The notes below the pieces were generated by a model. It did no database searches, was not told the origin of the DNA, and was given only the letters and a program-made list of their open reading frames with translations. Shown one piece after another: positions 50,481 to 60,800 of a stretch of DNA of 64,000 nucleotides. The translations under genes and the position numbers were made by a program. Source of the DNA: Bacillus methanolicus (GTDB lineage: Bacteria; Bacillota; Bacilli; Bacillales; Cytobacillaceae); contig NZ_PNFF01000002.1 of NCBI RefSeq assembly GCF_028888695.1, positions 1-64,000 of the forward strand, given 5' to 3'. Numbering within the stretch: the first letter of the stretch is position 1; each line of letters opens with the position of its first letter.

Positions 50481-50525
50481 TTGACATAATTAAATAATTA
50501 AAATATAATTACTTACATAAAGTAA
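50481..50525 (+). promoter_or_regulatory. Consensus sigma-A promoter with overlapping operator
   Basis: TTGACA (50481-50486) and TATAAT (50504-50509) are perfect and 17 nt apart. The palindrome TTACTTACATAAAGTAA (50509-50525) starts at the last base of the -10 and covers the transcription start, a fit for repression by the divergent HxlR protein. Confidence 0.72.
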
Positions 50526-50569
50526 CTAACTTATTTTGATATCGTATTTAAATTGGAGGTAAATAATAT

Positions 50570-51421
50570 ATGAATTTTCACCGTCATCCCAATACGTTTG
50601 TCGGGCAAGTTGACTTAAAAGTGGCAAATTTAGAACGTTCTCTCGAATTTTACGAAAAAATTATCGGCTTTCAAGTATTGAAAAAATCGGCAAAAAAAGC
50701 TGTACTAACGGCAAATGGCACAACTCCCCTGTTAACAATTGAACAGCCGGAAAATGTAATAACGAAACAACCGCGGACAACAGGTTTATATCACTTTGCC
50801 CTTTTGTTGCCAAGCCGTCGAGACTTAGCCAGGATTTTGCGCCATTTCATTCAAATCCGCTATCCGTTGCAAGGGGCATCCGACCATCTTGTCAGTGAAG
50901 CTATTTATTTAGCTGATCCGGATGGAAACGGTATTGAAATTTATTCAGACCGGCCTTCCTCAGCATGGAATTGGGAAAACGGTGAAGTAGAAATGGCAAC
51001 GGTCCCATTGGATGCACAAAATCTTCTTGCAGAAGGAGATGGAGAGGAATGGACACGCCTCCCTAGTGATACATTAATGGGGCATATTCATTTACATGTG
51101 TCTGAATTGCAAAAAACAGAGGAATTCTACACAGAAGGACTCGGATTTCATATTGTAAACCGATACGGCAGTCAAGCACTCTTTATTTCTACCGGTGGAT
51201 ATCACCATCATATTGGATTAAATACATGGAATGGAGTAGGTGCGCCTGCACCTTCAGAAAACAGTGTCGGTTTAAAGCGTTTTTCTCTCGTGTTACCAAA
51301 CGAGGAAACAAGAAGAAAAGTAATCGAGCAGCTGCAAAAGATTGGTGCATGGATAAAAGAGGAAAGTAATACGATCCTAACGAAAGATCCTTCAGGCAAT
51401 CTGATTGAACTAACAGTTTAA
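50570..51421 (+). CDS. Two-domain VOC dioxygenase (CatE-like catechol 2,3-dioxygenase)
   Basis: A 283-residue protein of two glyoxalase/VOC modules. The metal ligands are in the second half: GHIHLHV (His), YHHHIGLN (His) and the final NLIELTV (Glu). It resembles B. subtilis CatE, which opens catechol rings and is controlled by HxlR-type quinone sensors. RBS TTGGAGG. A CatD-type partner gene is absent here, so function in quinone/catechol detoxification is inferred. Confidence 0.83.
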   Translation: MNFHRHPNTFVGQVDLKVANLERSLEFYEKIIGFQVLKKSAKKAVLTANGTTPLLTIEQPENVITKQPRTTGLYHFALLLPSRRDLARILRHFIQIRYPLQGASDHLVSEAIYLADPDGNGIEIYSDRPSSAWNWENGEVEMATVPLDAQNLLAEGDGEEWTRLPSDTLMGHIHLHVSELQKTEEFYTEGLGFHIVNRYGSQALFISTGGYHHHIGLNTWNGVGAPAPSENSVGLKRFSLVLPNEETRRKVIEQLQKIGAWIKEESNTILTKDPSGNLIELTV

Positions 51422-51430
51422 AAACGATTA

Positions 51431-51502
51431 GAGGCTGACTTATAAGGGCCTGACTCCCTCGATAAAGAGGGGTCTGACCCTTTGTTTTTAGTCAGCCTCT
51501 TA
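51431..51502. terminator. Nested CTGACCC-family element between convergent genes
   Basis: Outer stem GAGGCTGACT / AGTCAGCCTC encloses an inner palindrome GGGCCTGACTCCCTC / GAGGGGTCTGACCC with a 6-nt loop. It is the fullest copy of the family in the window and lies between the dioxygenase gene and the convergent ppaC. Confidence 0.75.
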
Positions 51503-51511
51503 TTTCATGTT

Positions 51512-52453
51512 TTACTCGGAATCCATTTTATTAAAAATATCAGTTAAAACAGGAACAATTTGTTTTTTACGAGAAACGACGCCTTTTAGAACAGCGGTAT
51601 TATTTTCAAGGGCAACATTATAAGCCCGTTCCACTGCATTCGCTTTGCGGCCAAGGGCTACTGCTGTAGAATCGTTTGTTAAAATGTTTGTGACAACAAA
51701 TAAGAATAGATCCAAATCCTTATCCGCAATTACTCGTGACAGGGCTGCTTCCAGTTCTTCTTGGCGGTCAAGCACATCTTTAGGGTCAACGGTATTTACT
51801 TGTGCGATTTCAACCTTGCTGAGTCCCATTTGGAATTCCTTAGCATCAAGAGAAATCAACTGTTCAATCGTCTTATCGCTCAAATCAGCGCCCGCTTTCA
51901 GCATGTCCAAACCGTATTTCTCTGCATCTACACCGGCGATCTCTGCAAGCTCACGGGCAGCAGCTACATCTTCTTCCGTACATGTAGGAGATTTGAATAA
52001 TAAAGAATCAGAAATGATCGCTGACAGCATGAGTCCGGCGATCTCTTTTCGAATCTCAACGCCATGTTCTTTATATAATTTTTTTAAGATTGTTGCTGTA
52101 CATCCTACCGGCTCGGCACGGTAATATAAAGGATCACTCGTTTCAAAATTAGCAATTCGATGATGATCGATGACTTCTAAAATGCGAACTTGATCGATAT
52201 CATCTGCACTTTGCTGCCGCTCATTATGGTCAACGAGGATAACGTTGTTGACTTCACTGGATACCTTTTCCACTAAGCGCGGCACTTCTACGTTAAAATA
52301 ATCAAGGGCAAATTTTGTTTCTCCATTCACTTCGCCTAATCGAACAGGCTCTGCATCCATGCCCAATTTTGTTTTCAGCTCAGCATAGGCAATTGCTGAA
52401 CAAATTGAATCAGTATCCGGGTTTTTGTGTCCGAAAACAAATACTTTTTCCAT
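51512..52453 (-). CDS. ppaC: Manganese-dependent inorganic pyrophosphatase
   Basis: A 313-residue DHH-family II pyrophosphatase: [24 protein letters not shown], and the substrate-binding SRKKQ near the C-terminus. It splits PPi to drive biosynthesis. B. subtilis counterpart is PpaC (YybQ). RBS GGAGCAGAGAA. Confidence 0.96.
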   Translation of the reverse strand: MEKVFVFGHKNPDTDSICSAIAYAELKTKLGMDAEPVRLGEVNGETKFALDYFNVEVPRLVEKVSSEVNNVILVDHNERQQSADDIDQVRILEVIDHHRIANFETSDPLYYRAEPVGCTATILKKLYKEHGVEIRKEIAGLMLSAIISDSLLFKSPTCTEEDVAAARELAEIAGVDAEKYGLDMLKAGADLSDKTIEQLISLDAKEFQMGLSKVEIAQVNTVDPKDVLDRQEELEAALSRVIADKDLDLFLFVVTNILTNDSTAVALGRKANAVERAYNVALENNTAVLKGVVSRKKQIVPVLTDIFNKMDSE

Positions 52454-52557
52454 TTCTCTGCTCCTTCATTGATAGAGATAGATTTCTTTTTATAATGAGA
52501 GTTTCTTTTCCAAAAGTTATTTTACCATTTCCGCACTGTTCTTTAAAACTGTACACC

Positions 52558-52612
52558 ACAAAAAAAAGCCAAAAGGGCTAAGTTTTTTGCACCTTAAGGC
52601 TTTTCTTTTTCC
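52558..52612 (-). terminator. Likely terminator region after nadE
   Basis: On the minus strand AAGCC and GGCTT with smaller inner pairings are followed by TTTTTTTTG. The long AT-rich loop makes the fold uncertain. Confidence 0.5.
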
Positions 52613-52625
52613 AAAAAACACTCGT

Positions 52626-53447
52626 CTACTTCCACCATGAATCAAATTTTGTTGCAGGCAGTCTTCGTTTATGCTCAGACGCTAAATAACGGCGCTCAAT
52701 CTTTTCCGCAACTTCTTTAGATACAGGTTTTCCTTCGAGGTAATCATCCAGTTCATCATATGAAATTCCCAGCTCTGTTTCGTCTGCCTGTAACGGTTTA
52801 TTATCTAAGAGATCGGCAGTCGGGACTTTTAAATAAAGGCGTTCAGGGGCCCCAAGTTCTTTTAATAAAGCTTTTCCCTGCCGTTTGCTTAAGCCATATA
52901 GCGGAAGAATATCCGCTCCCCCGTCTCCGTATTTTGTAAAAAATCCCGTCACTGCTTCTGCAGCATGGTCTGTACCAATGACAAGGAATCCTTCCTCGCC
53001 GGCAATCGCAAATTGGGCAACCATTCTCATTCTGGCTTTAACATTGCCTTTTTGATAATCGCTTAATGGCTCTCTTGATATGACTCTGTCATACTCAGCT
53101 TTAAGCGCATCAACTGCTTCTTTAATGTTAAAAACGTACTCACGGTCCGCTTTTATAAAATCTAAAGAAGCTTTGGCATCATCTTCATCCTTCTGGACTC
53201 CATAAGGAAGCCGTACAGCAATAAATTGGGCTTCATAGCCTTCTTGCCGCAATTCTTCCACTGCTAGCTGTGCAAGCCGTCCGGCAAGTGTTGAATCTTG
53301 GCCGCCGCTGATCCCTAAAACAAATCCTCTTGCCCCTGTCTTTTTCAAATAAGCTTTTAAAAAGTCGATCCTTTCCCTGATTTCTTCTTTTGGATTAATT
53401 ACTGGCTTTACTTGTAAATCCTCGATAATCTGTTTCTGCAAACTCAT
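52626..53447 (-). CDS. nadE: Ammonia-dependent NAD+ synthetase
   Basis: A 273-residue enzyme with the PP-loop [27 protein letters not shown] and [19 protein letters not shown]. It amidates deamido-NAD using ammonia; there is no glutaminase domain. The start MSLQKQ follows AAAGAGGTGG. Confidence 0.95.
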   Translation of the reverse strand: MSLQKQIIEDLQVKPVINPKEEIRERIDFLKAYLKKTGARGFVLGISGGQDSTLAGRLAQLAVEELRQEGYEAQFIAVRLPYGVQKDEDDAKASLDFIKADREYVFNIKEAVDALKAEYDRVISREPLSDYQKGNVKARMRMVAQFAIAGEEGFLVIGTDHAAEAVTGFFTKYGDGGADILPLYGLSKRQGKALLKELGAPERLYLKVPTADLLDNKPLQADETELGISYDELDDYLEGKPVSKEVAEKIERRYLASEHKRRLPATKFDSWWK

Positions 53448-53610
53448 CCTTCTCCACCTCTTTATCACATTTATTAATCATTATATCCTTTCTTGACTTT
53501 TCTGAAAATATGGCTGTAAACGATCTTTGTGGAAAATAAAATAAGATAGTCCATGCCTGCTCTTTTATGGCTACCATTTATGACAGTCGGAATATCCGAA
53601 GCATGGTAAG

Positions 53611-53643
53611 TTGACATTTATAACTGTAACATTTATTATTACA
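53611..53643 (+). promoter_or_regulatory. Promoter and possible operator of the Rrf2-like gene
   Basis: TTGACA and TATTAT lie 17 nt apart. The inverted repeat TGTAA-N9-TTACA (53625-53643) covers the -10, suggesting autorepression by the Rrf2 protein. Confidence 0.6.
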
Positions 53644-53666
53644 TTTGGGAAGAAGGTGTAAGATTA

Positions 53667-54077
53667 TTGAATAGTGATTTTTCTATTGCCGTCCATTGCG
53701 TTGCCTATTTGGCAACAAGGTCTGAACAAAGAGTGACGAGTGAAGATATTGCTCAAAGTATAACAGTTCATCCTGTTCGATTAAGGAAAATTTTGAGTTT
53801 GCTCAGAAAAGAAAATATGATCGTTTCCAAAGAAGGAGCAAAAGGAGGTTTTTCTTTAAAAGAAAAACCGGAAAATATTACATTAGATAAAATCTTCATG
53901 ATTACGAGTGAAGGCATCCTTATGCCAAAATGTCCTGAAGGAAATGAGAATTGTATTGTAGGAAAAAATTTATCCTCAATACTTTTGAATATTTTTGAAG
54001 ATGCTGAAGAACATTTGATCAACTATCTAAAAGGAATTACGATACAAGATATTATTAAGGAAATTAACAACAAATAA
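53667..54077 (+). CDS. Rrf2 family transcriptional regulator
   Basis: A 136-residue Rrf2 regulator (YwnA-like): SDFSIAVHCVAYLAT, VTSEDIAQSITVHPVRLRKIL helix-turn-helix, EGAKGGFSLKEKPENITL. Two cysteines in PKCPEGNENCIVG could sense redox or thiols. TTG start with GAAGGTG upstream. Its stop lies 54 nt before mnmA, so the pair may be co-transcribed. Confidence 0.87.
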   Translation: MNSDFSIAVHCVAYLATRSEQRVTSEDIAQSITVHPVRLRKILSLLRKENMIVSKEGAKGGFSLKEKPENITLDKIFMITSEGILMPKCPEGNENCIVGKNLSSILLNIFEDAEEHLINYLKGITIQDIIKEINNK

Positions 54078-54103
54078 TTTTTTTTTGATAAAAACTGTAA
54101 TAA

Positions 54104-55243
<1,140 letters not shown>

Positions 55244-55358
55244 TAAATCAAGCTTGACTTAAAGTCTAATGCATGCTGATGAGTTAATAATTGCATTGAA
55301 GCATAATAAAAAAGGATATTATCATTCTAATTCATAGAAAGGTCTTGAGGGATTGATT

Positions 55359-56312
55359 ATGGAAAAATTTAAAAATCATAATGGATTTTCACGGATGTAT
55401 CAAGAAAACAAACTGACTTTGGGGTTGTTTTTCCCTATTGAATCATATATGAGCGACGTTCCGGAAATGAACTTAGAAAAGCAAATGAAATTAGCGAAAA
55501 GAGCAGAAGAACTAAAATTCGCTTCCCTATTTGTCAGAGACGTGCCTTTACGCGATCCTAATTTCGGTGACGTCGGTCAAATGTATGATCCTTTTGCTTA
55601 TTTAGGATATGTTGCCGCCAACACAGAGAAGATTGCATTGGGAACTGCAAGTATTATTTTGACATTGCGCCACCCTCTTCATGTGGCGAAAGCAGCAGCT
55701 TCTATTGATAAGCTATCCGGTGAACGACTCATTCTCGGTGTTGCAACAGGCGACCGTCCAATTGAATTTCCTGCTTTTTCGGTTAATCCTAATAATCGCA
55801 GTGAATTTTTCCGAGAGTCTATATCAGTCATGAGGGAAATATGGGAGAAAAACTTTCCTAGAATTCACACTCCTCGTGTAAACCTTATGAACGGAGATCT
55901 TCTTCCTAAACCGAAATTATCCAGCATTCCAGTGATGGTAACCGGTCACAGTTCTCAATCTCCGGAATGGATCGCAGAAAACAGTGATGGATGGATTTAC
56001 TATCCTCGGCCAATTAATTACCAAGCTGAACTCATCAACGAATGGCGCTCATTGACTGATGAATTCAAACCATTTACACAATCTCTCTATATTGATTTGA
56101 CAGAGGATCCAAATCATATACCAATTCCGATCCATCTTGGATTCCGAATTGGACGCAATTTCCTAATTGAATTCCTTGAAGCTTTAAGAGGTATTGGCGT
56201 AAACCATATCATCATCAATTTAAAATACGGACAACGACCTGTTGAAGAAGTGATTGAAGAATTGGGCGAAGAAGTTCTTCCACACTTCCCTGCCTTAGAA
56301 AAAAATGAATAA
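55359..56312 (+). CDS. Luciferase-like (LLM class) flavin monooxygenase
   Basis: A 317-residue bacterial-luciferase-fold protein: LTLGLFFPIESY, LGTASIILTLRHPLHVAKAAASID, ERLILGVATGDRP, PVMVTGHSSQSPEW. It likely uses reduced flavin; substrate is unknown. The ATG at 55359 is 7 nt after GAGGG; an in-frame TTG two codons earlier is less likely. Confidence 0.88.
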   Translation: MEKFKNHNGFSRMYQENKLTLGLFFPIESYMSDVPEMNLEKQMKLAKRAEELKFASLFVRDVPLRDPNFGDVGQMYDPFAYLGYVAANTEKIALGTASIILTLRHPLHVAKAAASIDKLSGERLILGVATGDRPIEFPAFSVNPNNRSEFFRESISVMREIWEKNFPRIHTPRVNLMNGDLLPKPKLSSIPVMVTGHSSQSPEWIAENSDGWIYYPRPINYQAELINEWRSLTDEFKPFTQSLYIDLTEDPNHIPIPIHLGFRIGRNFLIEFLEALRGIGVNHIIINLKYGQRPVEEVIEELGEEVLPHFPALEKNE

Positions 56313-56402
56313 CAATTAAGGTTTAATTCAAGAAACCTTCTTGATCAACATGATAGTTGTTCATGCAGAACGCTGCTGAATCGGAAAAGTATATTGCTTA
56401 AA

Positions 56403-56430
56403 GGAGTGCGGATTACGCACTCCCTTTTAT
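56403..56430 (+). terminator. Terminator after the monooxygenase gene
   Basis: GGAGTGCG / CGCACTCC stem with loop GATTA followed by CTTTTATTT. It may also serve the minus-strand small ORF that ends at 56442. Confidence 0.8.
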
Positions 56431-56441
56431 TTCGTTAATAT

Positions 56442-56585
56442 TTAATCGAACATATGCCGCTTCATTCCTCTCCAAGCTCCGCGAAGGAGGAAAAACAGAA
56501 GGTCTAATCCTATATCGAAGGAGAGCTCTTTCCCGATTTCCTGTGCCAGCGATTCGTCTTTTTTCTTTTTCCGAACACGTGTCAC
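56442..56585 (-). CDS. Possible small membrane-associated protein, 47 residues
   Basis: A GTG-started frame with AGAGAGGATT upstream encodes a peptide with a very basic N-terminus (VRKKKKDESL), an amphipathic/hydrophobic stretch GLDLLFFLLRGAW and the end MKRHMFD. Layout resembles small membrane-associated Bacillus peptides, but I do not recognise the family. Confidence 0.45.
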   Translation of the reverse strand: MTRVRKKKKDESLAQEIGKELSFDIGLDLLFFLLRGAWRGMKRHMFD

Positions 56586-56678
56586 GATTAAATCCTCTCT
56601 TTCCAATATTTTTTATTTCTGTTTCTACGTTTGCAAATCCTTATGGTTTCAGAACGTTTCCTTTTCAAAAAAGAAAAG

Positions 56679-56975
56679 TTAGATCAGTAGTTCTTTACGC
56701 AAACGGGCATCCAACACGAAAGTCCCGAACGGCAGCAGTGACGCTATAAAAGCCCAAAAGACACGAATAAATGACCAACGATGCCTAAACCATACAACAA
56801 GTAAACATAGGACGAAAAGAACAAACAATATACCGTGCACCATTCCGAAGAACTGAACAAAAACAGGCAAGTCTGCAAAATATTTAAGCGGCATGGCGAT
56901 AAAAAGTAATACTAAATAAGAAATTCCTTCAATAATTCCAATTCCGCGCAATAAACCGATGGTCGATTTCCACAT
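56679..56975 (-). CDS. DUF3817 family small membrane protein
   Basis: A 98-residue protein with three hydrophobic segments and the family N-terminus GLLRGIGIIEGISYLVLLFIAMPLK, plus FFGMVHGILFVLFV. Function unknown. A broken relative lies at 59.3 kb on the other side of the kimA-like gene. Confidence 0.8.
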   Translation of the reverse strand: MWKSTIGLLRGIGIIEGISYLVLLFIAMPLKYFADLPVFVQFFGMVHGILFVLFVLCLLVVWFRHRWSFIRVFWAFIASLLPFGTFVLDARLRKELLI

Positions 56976-57311
56976 ACTGATAACCTTCTTTGATGAAAAA
57001 ATTATATTTGACTAAATTCTATAATTAATACGTTTAAAAAGTTGTTTAGTTTCAAACTCTTTAACTTAACTGTTCCATTAGCTAGAAGTGAAAAAAGACA
57101 CTACCGAAAATCGTACCAATTCTTGTCCACAGATTAAAATAAAAATCCGTATTTGCTTTGGGATTATCGGTTGAGCAGGAAAATGCCTATTATTATTGGA
57201 ATACCAAATGAATGTTTAACAAATATTAAGCAGAAATAGTATAGAATATTTAGTTGGTTTTACTTCAAATAATACATCTAAATCAAGCTTATATTCATGG
57301 AGGAATATGAA
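56976..57311. other. AT-rich intergenic region before the kimA-like gene
   Basis: No gene was seen. The part up to about 57085 resembles 59490-59595 (shared TTTAGTTTCAAACTCTT-like sequence), so it belongs to the duplication described for DUF3817. No ydaO-type c-di-AMP riboswitch landmarks were found, though kimA often has one in Bacillus. A weak TATAGAAT at about 57239-57246 could be a -10. Confidence 0.4.
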
Positions 57312-59149
57312 ATGAACAATTGGAAAAGGATGTTGATTGGGGCGCCTATTCACACCAAACAACTTTCAGAAGAGAAGCTAACAAAAAAGAAAGCTTTAGC
57401 TGTATTTTCATCTGATGCACTCTCTTCTGTCGCGTATGCTACGGAAGAAATTTTGCTTGTTTTAGTCTTAATTGGTACACAAGCATTTATGTACTCTATT
57501 CCTATTGCGATTGCCATCATTTCGTTGCTGCTGATTGTTACACTTTCATATCGCCAAATTATTCATAGCTTCCCATCTGGTGGAGGAGCTTATATCGTAG
57601 CTCGTGAGCATATAGGACGAAATACGAGTCTGACAGCTGGTGCTGCTTCAATGATTGACTATGTGTTAACCGTTGCAGTAAGTATTAGTTCTGGAGTAGC
57701 CGCATTACTGTCTGCTTTTCCTGCATTACTTCCCTATCGTGTAGAGTTAGCAGTAATACTCGTCATTGTATTAATGATTATTAATCTAAGAGGTATCCGA
57801 GAGTCTGCCAGTATTTTTGCATTTCCAACGTATATCTTTGTTGCGTCGATCATTATCATGATTGGAGTTGGAATTTGGAAACTGCAAGCTGGAAATTGGC
57901 ATCATTTAGCTATTCCGCATCATGCAGAGCACTTTTCCTTATTCTCTTCGTTTGGAACAACTTTTTGTTATTACGGGCTTTTGCGTCCGGTTGTTCTGCA
58001 TTAACAGGTGTAGAGGCTATTAGTAACGGGGTTCCTACTTTCCGTGAACCTAGCACTAAAAACTCCGTTATTACTATGTTTTGGATGTCATTTCTACTAG
58101 GGATCATGTTCTTTGGGATTACATTTTTGGCCAATGGATTTGGTGTTGAACCAAAAGAAAATGTAACAGTCGTCTCCCAAATCGCAAACCATGTTTTTGG
58201 AAGTGGATTCTTCTACTTTTTTATTCAAATCTTTACCATGGTCATTTTATTTCTAGCTGCCAATACCGCTTTTGCTGGTTTTCCACAGCTTGTTTCTATT
58301 ATCGCACAAGACGGATACCTCCCAGGAAATCTAACAACACGAGGAGATCGATTAGTATTTTCCAACGGTATTATCTTTCTGAGTGTATTGGCTATCCTTT
58401 TAATCATCATCTTCCAAGGAGAAACGCATGCACTCGTTCCACTTTATGCAGTTGGTGTATTCTTGTCTTTTACCATAGCACAATATGGACTGATCAAGTA
58501 TTATCTAGAACGAAAATCACAACAGAAGGTTTACTCCAGAATCTTTGTTGTAGGGATTGGGACGATAATAACTGGAATTGTTACGATCATAACTGCTGTA
58601 ACAAAATTTCAAAGTGGTGCTTGGATGGTAGTGGTGGCCATTCCTTGTATGGTGTTTTTATTTCATAAGATTCATCGTCATTACTCTGACTTAGCAAGTC
58701 AACTTAGTCTTCAAGGACAAGATCCTAAACAGATGGTGAAGGTTTCTCCTTCTAAAGTTATTATTCCTATCTCTAGTGTAAGTCGAATAGATATTAACTC
58801 TATCGGCTATGCAAAAAGTATATCTAATGATGTAGTGGCACTTACTGTGTATTTTGATGAGAAACAAAAAGAACGGGCAGAGAAAAAGTGGAGAGAGTTA
58901 GGGCTTGATATTCCCCTTATCACTGTTCATTCACCTTATCGAAGCTTACTAATGCCGCTTCTTGAATATATAGATACACTAGAGGAAAGTGAAAGAGGAA
59001 AGTATATTACTGTTCTCATCCCACAATTTTTTGTAAAAAAATGGTGGCATATATTTCTTCATAATCAAACAGCGTTTTTCTTACGTGCCATACTCTTATG
59101 GAGAAAGGATATTGTAGTTACTACTATCCCTTATCATCTTAAAAAATAA
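57312..59149 (+). pseudogene. kimA: KimA-like potassium importer (APC family), broken by a frameshift
   Basis: Two overlapping frames together make a full protein of about 612 residues, close to KimA (YdaO) of B. subtilis. The first encodes KALAVFSSDALSSVAYATE, SFPSGGGAYIVARE and VDYVLTVAVSIS-like helices; the second continues with LLLRAFASGCSALTGVEAIS, the remaining helices and the cytoplasmic C-terminal domain. The frame changes at a T5 run, 57963-57967; one more T restores the family sequence FLLLRAFASG. Start at 57312 after GGAGGA. It may be inactive, or the shift may be a sequencing error in a homopolymer. Confidence 0.85.
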
Positions 59150-59232
59150 CGAATTATAGATAATGCACACAAAGTATCTCTACTCCTATACATTTTTTAT
59201 CTTCTGGAAAAAGAGGTTCTTCTAAAAAGCTT

Positions 59233-59275
59233 AAAAAGCCGATGTTCTTTTCAGAGAAACATCGGCTTTTCACTT
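59233..59275 (+). terminator. Terminator after the kimA-like gene
   Basis: AAAAAGCCGATGTT / AACATCGGCTTTT stem with loop CTTTTCAGAGA, followed by CAC and T-rich sequence. Confidence 0.85.
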
Positions 59276-59283
59276 TATGTATT

Positions 59284-59484
59284 TCAAACTGTATTAGACA
59301 TAGGACTTGCGAAAAGTATAAACCACCTAAAGGAACAATATACCGTATACCATTCCGAAAATCTGAACAAAAACATGCACGTGGGCAAAATATTTAGTAG
59401 CATGACAATAAAAAGTAAAAATAAACAAGGAATTCCTTCAATTTTACCAATTCCACATAGTAATCCGATGGTCGATTTCCCCAT
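59284..59484 (-). pseudogene. Broken copy of the DUF3817 gene
   Basis: The first 30 residues (GKSTIGLLCGIGKIEGIP, LFLLFIVMLL) are clearly those of the intact gene at 56679-56975, then the frame is lost: the remaining nucleotides still align with the intact gene (ACAATATACCGT.CACCATTCCGAA) but in another frame. It also lacks the last third. A decayed paralogue. Confidence 0.78.
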
Positions 59485-59825
59485 GTTATTGAAACCTCTT
59501 TCGCAAAAAATTTAATTTTAACAAAACGTATAATGCTTGTTTTTAGTTCCAAACTCTTCAACTCAATTGCTCTGCTTAATAAGATGCAGCATAAAAAACC
59601 CCCTCCCACTACAGTTTAAGAGGAGTTGACATAAGTTCGTCTAAAAGTAGATGGTTAAATAAGTTGGTAATCCCTGTTCATTCAAAAATTTATTTTGATG
59701 AAAATAACACATTTGCGATTGCAATAATAAGCTGTTATCAATAAAATTTAATAGAACATTTGTTTTTATTAACTGTTATATCTTTTCATAAAAGTCGATA
59801 AAACATTTAAGGAGGGAAAATCAAA
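59485..59825. other. Intergenic region before the endonuclease gene
   Basis: The part up to about 59595 resembles the sequence upstream of the intact DUF3817 gene, so the duplication includes the promoter side. The rest is very AT-rich; AAGGAGGG at 59811-59818 is the endonuclease ribosome-binding site. No other gene was seen. Confidence 0.5.
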
Positions 59826-60233
59826 ATGAACAGTTGGGAAGCCGCTTATATAGCTGGAATTATAGATGGTGAAGGCAGTATTACTTTAACTAGAATGCAT
59901 GAAAAAGAACATCGTCGTCCATGTATTACGATTTCTTCAACAAATAAAGAACTTCTCACTTATATTCAAACTTTAACCGGAGGAGTCATAAACAATAAAA
60001 AGAATTATAATCCGGGTAAGCATAAAAATTCATACACGTTAAGTATTAAGAAGAAAGAAGATGTATTCTTTACATTAAAACATGTTTTACCATTCTTAAG
60101 AATCGATCAAAAAAGAAAGCGTGCGATGTGGATACTAGACCATTATGATCACGTTACACCGCGAAACGGAAAATATAACCCTGATTCGTTAAAAACAAAA
60201 CTCGAGTTTGAGGATTATTTCTTTCAAATATAA
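59826..60233 (+). CDS. LAGLIDADG homing endonuclease, free-standing, beside ssrA
   Basis: A 135-residue protein with one LAGLIDADG-type motif, YIAGIIDGEGSITL (residues 8-21; the acidic D/E-G residues are kept), followed by a basic DNA-binding region (KEHRRPCITISS, KNSYTLSIKKKEDV) and LPFLRIDQKRKRAMW. With one motif it should act as a homodimer. Strong site AAGGAGGG before the ATG. It is on the plus strand, convergent to and 47 nt from the 3' end of the intron-containing tmRNA gene. The frame is intact. It is likely the partner that mobilises the intron, although it does not lie inside it. Confidence 0.82.
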   Translation: MNSWEAAYIAGIIDGEGSITLTRMHEKEHRRPCITISSTNKELLTYIQTLTGGVINNKKNYNPGKHKNSYTLSIKKKEDVFFTLKHVLPFLRIDQKRKRAMWILDHYDHVTPRNGKYNPDSLKTKLEFEDYFFQI

Positions 60234-60257
60234 AAAAAGACTAGCGAACGCTAGTCT
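60232..60257 (-). terminator. Terminator of the tmRNA gene
   Basis: Perfect 9-bp stem AGACTAGCG / CGCTAGTCT with a 2-nt loop, followed on the minus strand by TTTTTTT. It abuts the stop codon of the convergent endonuclease gene. Confidence 0.9.
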
Positions 60258-60297
60258 GATCCACCCTATCACCCTATGTATGGTGGAGACGGTGGGA

Positions 60298-60582
60298 CGT
60301 GCTGATCCATGCTTTCGTCATGGCACTGACTATATCTTGAACCTGTTGTCGCACAGGTCCTCCGGCGTGTTATGCGAAATATATATTTACCTGTAAACTT
60401 TCAGGTAGCATTCCGCATCCTAGTACTACCATCTCAACATGGCAGCCTATGAGTCGATACACGGCTGTTGGATTGCTCCACATACCGCTCGGTGTTGCCA
60501 TATCGCCAAAAGAGCGACTTAGGTTTCACCGATAAAGCCGGATTTTCACTTGTGTGTTACCACACAAGGCGACTATTTACTA
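60298..60582 (-). mobile_element. Group I intron in the tmRNA T-loop (285 nt, no internal ORF)
   Basis: The exon ends join to GTGGGTTCGATTCCCAC, a perfect T-arm, only if bases 60298-60582 are removed. The 5' exon ends in U, and the first part of the intron has GUCG, which can pair with the exon's CGAU to form a P1 with a U-G pair at the splice site. The intron ends in G. AAGATATAGTC (60328-60338) is the typical 3' strand of P7 with the guanosine site, and GACU upstream can pair with its AGUC. These are group I hallmarks. The subgroup was not determined. Confidence 0.88.
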
Positions 60583-60800
60583 ATCGAACCCACGTCCAGA
60601 GATATCGGCACTTAAGCTTCTACGAGTGTAGTCGGTATATTTGCGCTTCGCTGTCCCTTATGCCTACCGACAGGCGTCCGGGCAGCTAGCCTGGTTGTTC
60701 TCTTCCTTCATCCTCAGGCGGCGGAATCCGGCGTAGCCCACTAAGTTTGAGTCCGCTACCCTACCACATGGGCGATGGAGGGGCGAACAGCTGCGCTATA

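Noticed and set aside
56976-57311. ydaO-type c-di-AMP riboswitch before kimA
   Set aside because: None of the conserved riboswitch blocks was found in the AT-rich leader.
60281-60600. Prophage or genomic island integrated in ssrA
   Set aside because: The T-arm is a common integration site, but the insert is only 285 nt, lacks an integrase, leaves no duplicated tmRNA 3' end and has group I marks.
60208-60689. Two short plus-strand frames across the tmRNA region
   Set aside because: They are antisense to tmRNA and its intron, without ribosome-binding sites; RNA structure explains the sequence.
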